Shown one piece after another: positions 59,194 through 64,000 of a stretch of DNA of 64,000 bases. The stretch is from contig NZ_JALBGC010000002.1 in NCBI RefSeq assembly GCF_022631375.1, positions 620,001 through 684,000 of the forward strand. Reading direction: 5' to 3'. The position numbers were made by a program, and so were the translations under genes. Under the pieces are notes generated by a model. That model had not been told where the DNA came from. It did not search any database and worked only from the letters and a program-made list of their open reading frames with translations. The stretch is from Hymenobacter cyanobacteriorum. GTDB lineage: Bacteria; Bacteroidota; Bacteroidia; Cytophagales; Hymenobacteraceae. Numbering within the stretch: position 1 is the first letter of the stretch; the number at the start of each line of letters is the position of its first letter.

Positions 59194-60630
59194 CTAAACC
59201 GCCTCGCCCAGCAGAGCCGCGCCGGTGGTGCTGGTGGCCAGTACCTGCACGTAGTCGCCTTTCTTGAAGTTTTGCTTCGGAAAAATTACCACCTGGTTCT
59301 GGTCGTTGCGGCCGCTCAGATGCTCAGCCGAGCGTTTCGAGGGGCCTTCTACCAACACGGTATGCACTTTGCCTACCATGCGGGCGTAGCGGGCGCGGGC
59401 GTGCAGCTGCTGGCGGTCGATGATTTCCTGCAGGCGGCGCTTCTTGGTTTCGAGCGGAATGTCGTCGGCCAGCTTGCGGGCGGCCAGCGTGCCGGGGCGC
59501 TCCGAGTAGAAGAAGTTGTAGGCCATGTCGTACTTCACCAGGTCGAGCAGGCTGAGCGTGTCCTGATGCTCTTCCTCGGTTTCGGAACAGAAACCGGCAA
59601 TCATGTCGGTCGAGATGGCGCAGTCGTCGCCCAGAATTTCACGGATGCGGTTCACCCGCTCTTCGTACCAGGGCCGGTCGTAGGTGCGGTTCATCAGGGC
59701 CAGCACGCGCGAGTTGCCGCTCTGGGCGGGCAGGTGGATGTACTTGCAGATGTTTTCGTGGCGCGCCATGGTGTGCAGCACCTCGTCGGTGATGTCCTTG
59801 GGGTGCGAGGTGGAGAAGCGCACCCGCAGCTTGGGGCTGATGAGGGCCACGCGCTCCAGCAACTGGGCGAAGTTGACGTGCTCGGTTCCATCAGCCGAGG
59901 CCCATTTGTAGGAGTCCACGTTCTGGCCCAGCAGCGTAACCTCTTTATAACCAGCTGCCACCAACGCGCTGGCTTCTTCGATGATGCTGTGGGCGTCGCG
60001 GCTGCGCTCGCGGCCGCGGGTAAAGGGCACCACGCAGAACGAGCACATGTTGTCGCAGCCGCGCATGATGCTGATGAAGGCCATCACGCCGTTCGAGTTC
60101 AGGCGCACGGGGGTGATGTCGGCGTAGGTTTCCTCGCGGCTCAGCAGCACGTTCACGCCTTTCTGGCCACCCTCTACCTGGCTAATGAGGCCAGGCAGGT
60201 CGCGGTAGGCATCGGGGCCGACCACGAGGTCGACGATTTTCTCTTCTTCCAGAAACTTGCTTTTCAGGCGCTCGGCCATGCAGCCAAGCACGCCCACCAG
60301 CATGCCGGGCTTGCGCTTTTTGTGCGAGTTAATTTGCTTGAGGCGCATGCGCACGGTCTGCTCGGCCTTCTCGCGGATGGAGCAGGTGTTGAGCAGCACG
60401 AGGTCGGCGTTGGCGAGGTCGTCGGTGGTGTCGAAACCTTCATCAAACAGAATGCTCGACACAATTTCGGAGTCCGAGAAATTCATCTGGCAGCCATAGC
60501 TCTCGATGTAGAGCTTGCGCTGGCGACCGGTGCGGGTAGCAGCCGTGATGCGCACGTCGCCGCTGGGCGTAGCCTCGGCGGTGGGCGCAGCTTTATCTAA
60601 AAAATCAAGGGTTAACAGGGGTTGGGCCAT
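59194..60630 (-). CDS. miaB: tRNA-2-methylthio-N6-dimethylallyladenosine synthase
   Basis: 478 aa. The UPF0004 domain begins at [15 protein letters not shown]; the radical SAM cluster motif is [12 protein letters not shown] (CxxxCxxC); GRERSRDAH and a C-terminal TRAM domain complete the MiaB pattern. It methylthiolates i6A37 of tRNAs using two [4Fe-4S] clusters. A TATCTTTG -7 box lies 26 bp upstream. Confidence 0.97.
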   Translation of the reverse strand: MAQPLLTLDFLDKAAPTAEATPSGDVRITAATRTGRQRKLYIESYGCQMNFSDSEIVSSILFDEGFDTTDDLANADLVLLNTCSIREKAEQTVRMRLKQINSHKKRKPGMLVGVLGCMAERLKSKFLEEEKIVDLVVGPDAYRDLPGLISQVEGGQKGVNVLLSREETYADITPVRLNSNGVMAFISIMRGCDNMCSFCVVPFTRGRERSRDAHSIIEEASALVAAGYKEVTLLGQNVDSYKWASADGTEHVNFAQLLERVALISPKLRVRFSTSHPKDITDEVLHTMARHENICKYIHLPAQSGNSRVLALMNRTYDRPWYEERVNRIREILGDDCAISTDMIAGFCSETEEEHQDTLSLLDLVKYDMAYNFFYSERPGTLAARKLADDIPLETKKRRLQEIIDRQQLHARARYARMVGKVHTVLVEGPSKRSAEHLSGRNDQNQVVIFPKQNFKKGDYVQVLATSTTGAALLGEAV

Positions 60631-60655
60631 ATTTGAAACGCTTTTCGGCGGGGGA

Positions 60656-60663
60656 CAAAGATA
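60656..60663 (-). promoter_or_regulatory. -7 box of miaB
   Basis: TATCTTTG on the minus strand, exact TAnnTTTG, 26 bp before the ATG. Confidence 0.55.
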
Positions 60664-60702
60664 CGCTGGCCCGGGCTAAAATGACAGAATGGCAGGGCTG
60701 AA

Positions 60703-60793
60703 TCAGTTAACAGTTATCAGTGAGCAATAAACGGCCAGCGCTACCTGTTTTTGCGCGAGCCAACGGTTCACTGCTCACTGATAACTGAACTGA
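60703..60793. repeat. Inverted-repeat doublet, family L
   Basis: Arms 60703-60732 and 60765-60793 built from CAGTTATCAGTGAGCA with one indel and a few mismatches. The right arm overlaps the end of the pabB-like gene. Confidence 0.85.
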
Positions 60794-62102
60794 GCACTTG
60801 CAGCATGGCCCGGGCTTTCAGCAGACACTCCTCGTATTCGCGCTCCGGCACCGAATCGTAGGTGATGGCCGAGCCGACCTGGAAGCTGAGGTAACCGGTG
60901 TCGGCCCGGTACTGCAGGCTGCGGATGACGACATTGAAATCGAAGTTGCCGCCGGGCCACACTACGCCCAGGCTGCCGCTGTAGAGGCCGCGCCGGCTGC
61001 GCTCGTAATGCTCAATGAGTTGCATAGCGCGGATTTTGGGTGCCCCGGTCATCGAGCCCATCGGGAAGGCGGCGCGCAGCACGTCCACAAAGTCAACATC
61101 CGGTCGCAGTTCGGCGGTTACGGTCGAAATCATCTGCCACACGTGGCGGAAAGGGTAGAGGCCGAACAGCTCGGGCACCTGCACCGTGCCGGTGCGGGCC
61201 ACGCGGGCGAGGTCGTTGCGCACGAGGTCCACAATCATCAGGTTTTCGGCGCGCTCTTTTTCGTCGTGCAACAGAATTTCACGCTGCTGCTCGTCTTCCG
61301 CTGACGTAGTACCACGCCCGATGGTGCCCTTAATGGGTTGCGAGATGATGCGCGAGCCGCGCCGGGCCGCAAACCGTTCGGGGGAAGCGCAGAGCAAGAA
61401 ATGGTCGTGCCAGCGCAGAAAGCCAGCGAACGGTGCTGGCGAGGCAGCATTCAGGCGCTCGAATACGTCGACCGGGGCCAGGGCCACGCCTTCGGCATAA
61501 AATTCCTGGCACAGGTTAAGCTCATATACTTCGCCACTAAGAATGTCTTCGCGCACGGCTTCTACGGCGCTCAGATAATCTGCCCGGGGCAGGCGCGGGC
61601 GTAGGCTTGGTACTAGCAGCGGGGCAGACGCGGGCACGGCGGTGGCCAGAATCTGGCCAAGCACATCCTGATTATTGCCGTGGATTTCGAGGTAATTGCC
61701 GCGCCAGCGCAGCCACGTTTCGGCCCGGAAAAAGTGTAGCTGCGGCCAGCCGAAGCCAGCGTAATTAGTGCTGCTCAAAGCCTCAATCTCGTTCTTAACA
61801 TCGTAGGTCACGAAGCCGCAGCACGGCGCCGCACCGGCCTGGTCCAGCCAGGGCTGCAATTCGGCCAGTGTGCCCGGCGCATCGCCAGCGTCCGCTTGGG
61901 CGGCTACGGCCAGCAGACGCTTAAACGGGCCTTCGGGGTAAGTTGAATCGTTGGGCTCGAAGTAGGCGCAATGCGCGAAGCCCGCCGCCCAGCGCAAGGC
62001 CCGCGCCCGGAAGTCGGCCGGCAGCTCGGCCAGCGCAACGATGATACAGGAAGATGCAGCAGAAACTTCAGACACGGGAGCAGCAGAAAACCCAACCGTC
62101 AA
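60768..62102 (-). CDS. pabB: Aminodeoxychorismate synthase component I (PabB-type)
   Basis: 444 aa as read from a TTG at 62102; a GTG at 62075 is equally possible. Chorismate-binding motifs: PIKGTIGRG (catalytic Lys), DLVRNDLARV and FPMGSMTGAPKIRAM. The PIKGT form points to PabB rather than TrpE. It makes aminodeoxychorismate for folate. Glutaminase and lyase subunits are not in the window. The final eight or so codons (SSVISEQ) and the TGA derive from the family L repeat. Confidence 0.88.
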   Translation of the reverse strand: MTVGFSAAPVSEVSAASSCIIVALAELPADFRARALRWAAGFAHCAYFEPNDSTYPEGPFKRLLAVAAQADAGDAPGTLAELQPWLDQAGAAPCCGFVTYDVKNEIEALSSTNYAGFGWPQLHFFRAETWLRWRGNYLEIHGNNQDVLGQILATAVPASAPLLVPSLRPRLPRADYLSAVEAVREDILSGEVYELNLCQEFYAEGVALAPVDVFERLNAASPAPFAGFLRWHDHFLLCASPERFAARRGSRIISQPIKGTIGRGTTSAEDEQQREILLHDEKERAENLMIVDLVRNDLARVARTGTVQVPELFGLYPFRHVWQMISTVTAELRPDVDFVDVLRAAFPMGSMTGAPKIRAMQLIEHYERSRRGLYSGSLGVVWPGGNFDFNVVIRSLQYRADTGYLSFQVGSAITYDSVPEREYEECLLKARAMLQVLSSVISEQ

Positions 62103-62169
62103 TGCGGCCCGCCACTTGGCGAACCGGGCCAGCCGAAGGCCAAAGTTCGGGCTAAATAGCCACGCAGAC

Positions 62170-63708
62170 CTACTTCAGCGTGCGCAGCGCCAGCTTGGCC
62201 TTGGCATCGGTGCTGTTCTTGTACTCGTGCCAAGGGTAGGCCAGGGCCTTGAGGAAATACTTGCGGGCAATGGGCTTGTTGCCCACGCTTTGCGCCATAT
62301 AGCCTTGCTGCAAAGCCGCTTGCGGCGCATAGTAGTACGGTGCTTTCGGTCCGGCTTCGGTCAGTGTCGCTTCAAAATAAAACCAGGCCGAATCGAGCTG
62401 CCCCAACCCCTGAAAGGCCCGGGCGCGGCGGTACGGGGCCTCAATACGGTCGCGCCAGAGCGTGGTGGCTGTGGGCCGGAAGCCGCGCAGCGTTGCCAGC
62501 GCCTCACGGTCGTAGCCACCGTCGGACTGCAGCCGGGCGCGGGTGAGGATGGGGTTCAGCGCGCGGGCCTCGTCATAATAATGCTGAGCGTAGGTGTCTT
62601 CTTCCACGTCGGCCGGGCCGGGCTGGTTGATGAGGGCGCGGTAGCGGGCCATGGTGGCGGCCGGCTGGCTGCCCAGCCACGCCGCCAGGTACAGCTTGAA
62701 GGCGGCATCCTTGCGGTAGTGCTGGCTCTTCGACTCGTGCAGAAACGCCAGGTTCTCGCGTTCCGAAGCCACGTAGTCGCCCCGGTACAGCAGCAGGTCG
62801 GCGGCCATGTGGTGCAGGTAGGGCACGGGCAGGTAAGCCAGGCCGGTGGGGCGGCCGCGGTAGGCGGCCAGGGCCGCGTCGGCGTGGTGCTGGCGCTTGG
62901 CCACGCTCATACGCACATAGGCGAAAAGCAGGTTGTCGGGCTGTTCGGCCGTGAGGCGGGCCGTCAGGCGCTCGGCTTCGGCCGGCTGCTTGTAGTAGCT
63001 TTCTCGAATCAGGGCCTGCAGCAGCTGGCTTTCGAGCTGAAAGTCGGACGGCTGGCTGGCGGCGATGTTCAAATTGCGCAGGCCGGCCTCTACGCTGGGC
63101 GTGAGGCCCAACAGGCGCAGCAGCCAGTGGTAGCCTTCGGGCATGGCGCCCACCGCAAAGTCGCACACGCCCAGGGTTTTGCGGGCCGGCGCGAAATTGG
63201 GGTAATGCTTCACTACATCCTGCATCTGGTGGTAACCGCTGCGCAAATGGTAGCCGCCGACTACCAAATGCTTGAACAGCAACTGGCTCAGGCCCAGATG
63301 TAGCGTGATTTCGGCCCGGGCGTAGTCGCGCAGGGCGCTGGCGGGCGCGTCATCCAGCGCATCCAAATGCGCTTCCTGGCTGTCAGTGAGGGCGTCGTAG
63401 CGGCTGGCATCCTGCGAAATCACCAGCTCCACAAAGTCGGCGCAGTTGGCCACCAGCAGCGGCGCGGGTGACTTTGGCGCGGCGGCCAGCTCGGGCCGCA
63501 ACACGGCGCGGGCCGCATCGAGACGGAGCTTTAGCACCTCGGCGTAGGCGCGGCGGCTGGTGGGCGTGAGGGGTTCAAGCGCAGCAGGGGCGAGCGTTGT
63601 TTCGGGCGCAGCGGCCTGCGGCGGCCCGAAACTCATCAGCAACAAGCCGCCCAGCAGGCCCGCCACAACCCGCGCCGCTTCACACCGAAGCTTCACGGCT
63701 TTCGCCAT
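62170..63708 (-). CDS. Exported TPR-like protein, 512 aa
   Basis: Start at the ATG at 63708, which gives a signal peptide (MAKAVKLRCEAARVVAGLLG, then LLLMSFGPPQAAA). The rest is made of helical repeats with TPR-like spacing (HYPNFAPARKTLGVCDFAVG; RARAFQGLGQLDSAWFYFEA; GNKPIARKYFLKALAYPWHE). Likely periplasmic or surface-exposed. The specific role is unknown. Confidence 0.72.
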   Translation of the reverse strand: MAKAVKLRCEAARVVAGLLGGLLLMSFGPPQAAAPETTLAPAALEPLTPTSRRAYAEVLKLRLDAARAVLRPELAAAPKSPAPLLVANCADFVELVISQDASRYDALTDSQEAHLDALDDAPASALRDYARAEITLHLGLSQLLFKHLVVGGYHLRSGYHQMQDVVKHYPNFAPARKTLGVCDFAVGAMPEGYHWLLRLLGLTPSVEAGLRNLNIAASQPSDFQLESQLLQALIRESYYKQPAEAERLTARLTAEQPDNLLFAYVRMSVAKRQHHADAALAAYRGRPTGLAYLPVPYLHHMAADLLLYRGDYVASERENLAFLHESKSQHYRKDAAFKLYLAAWLGSQPAATMARYRALINQPGPADVEEDTYAQHYYDEARALNPILTRARLQSDGGYDREALATLRGFRPTATTLWRDRIEAPYRRARAFQGLGQLDSAWFYFEATLTEAGPKAPYYYAPQAALQQGYMAQSVGNKPIARKYFLKALAYPWHEYKNSTDAKAKLALRTLK

Positions 63709-63747
63709 CACCAAAAAAACTGCCGCTAACGCCATCGGGGTAGGAAC

Positions 63748-63778
63748 AAAAAAGGAACGACCCAAGGCCGTTCCTTTT
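63748..63778 (-). terminator. Terminator of the zinc-ribbon gene
   Basis: AAAAGGAACG paired with CGTTCCTTTT around CCCAAGG-type loop; it ends in a T-run on the minus strand, 49 bp beyond the stop at 63827. Confidence 0.75.
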
Positions 63779-63826
63779 ACGAGATAAGTCAGTCAATCAG
63801 ATTGATGACCGGCCTTAAAGTGGCGC

Positions 63827-64000
63827 TTAGGCTATGCGGGCCTCCACGTCGGCCAGAATGCGGCCGCAGTGCTCGCACACGATGATTTTCTTGTGCGAAA
63901 TGATGTCGGCCTGGCGCTGGGGCGGCACCGTGTTGAAGCAGCCGCCGCAGGCGTCGCGGCGCACCAGCACCACAGCCAGGCCGTTGCGCACGTTGCCGCG
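63827..64000 (-). CDS. C4-type zinc-ribbon protein, C-terminal part (5' end outside window)
   Basis: The last 57 residues are read on the minus strand: RNGLAVVLVRRDACGGCFNT, then IISHKKIIVCEHCGRILAD. Two CxxC pairs form a zinc ribbon, the signature C-terminus of the zf-RING_7/YdiU-neighbour family that carries a long N-terminal coiled coil. Function unknown; nucleic-acid binding is often proposed. Confidence 0.88.
   Translation of the reverse strand, partial: RGNVRNGLAVVLVRRDACGGCFNTVPPQRQADIISHKKIIVCEHCGRILADVEARIA

Overview
The window looks like a chromosomal stretch from a high-GC member of the Bacteroidota, most probably Hymenobacter or a close relative (inference from gene content). The indicators are promoter -7 boxes of the TAnnTTTG type, weak ribosome binding sites, a DUF4159 protein, a DUF4112 protein, an LptE-type lipoprotein, a bacteriophytochrome with heme oxygenase, a Crp/Fnr regulator with a degenerate C-terminus, and S23 and REP-transposase genes. 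Nothing suggests a prophage, plasmid or CRISPR array. Both ends cut through genes.

Layout. 1-2.4 kb: a Pro/Ala-rich protein end, about 1 kb with no convincing gene, and small proteins. 2.7-12.7 kb: an RhlE helicase, a Nudix hydrolase, exported proteins of unknown role, a metallophosphoesterase/glycosyltransferase pair and a GH1 beta-glucosidase. 12.8-21.9 kb: an RNA-repair island with Hen1, Pnkp and two RlaP-type nucleotidyltransferases, interrupted by two AT-richer unknown genes, a REP-associated transposase (RAYT) and a TMEM175-type channel. 21.9-25.7 kb: an operon behind a 40-bp perfect palindrome, with a TIGR01777 epimerase carrying an in-frame TGA, a GbsR/MarR regulator, an SRPBCC-type membrane protein and a methyltransferase. 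25.7-33.3 kb: an ADP-ribosylglycohydrolase/phosphatase pair, two tRNA-Asp genes, accA, and lipid-related hydrolases and an acyltransferase. 33.4-38.1 kb: a red-light signalling operon (heme oxygenase, bacteriophytochrome kinase, two receiver proteins). 38.1-51.8 kb: a DUF4159 protein, a Crp-like regulator, a CDF transporter, RsmE, an esterase, an SDR, PEP carboxykinase, an AraC regulator and a peptide transporter. 51.8-64 kb: a 21-bp tandem repeat ORF, groES-groEL, SecG, a Pro/Ala/Glu-rich TPR-like protein, LptE, a sigma-54 activator, an S23 four-helix-bundle gene, MiaB, PabB, a TPR-type exported protein and the end of a zinc-ribbon protein.

The most striking feature runs through all of it. 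At least 18 sites carry paired inverted repeats, about 80-140 bp overall, mostly built as two small hairpins facing each other around a short spacer. They fall into about 11 families with unrelated sequences but one architecture. Most are intergenic, but three are inserted in frame in hen1 and pnkp, one encodes the lipoprotein signal region of LptE, and four supply the last codons and/or stop of neighbouring genes. One family brackets the RAYT transposase and another brackets the S23 gene. This resembles REP/BIME-RAYT systems, but with many families in one genome, frequent protein-coding insertions (compare the Rickettsia palindromic elements), and a second possible cargo gene, S23. The RNA-repair genes are the preferred target in this window. 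These conclusions come from reading the sequence by eye; family sizes and mobility need genome-wide comparison.
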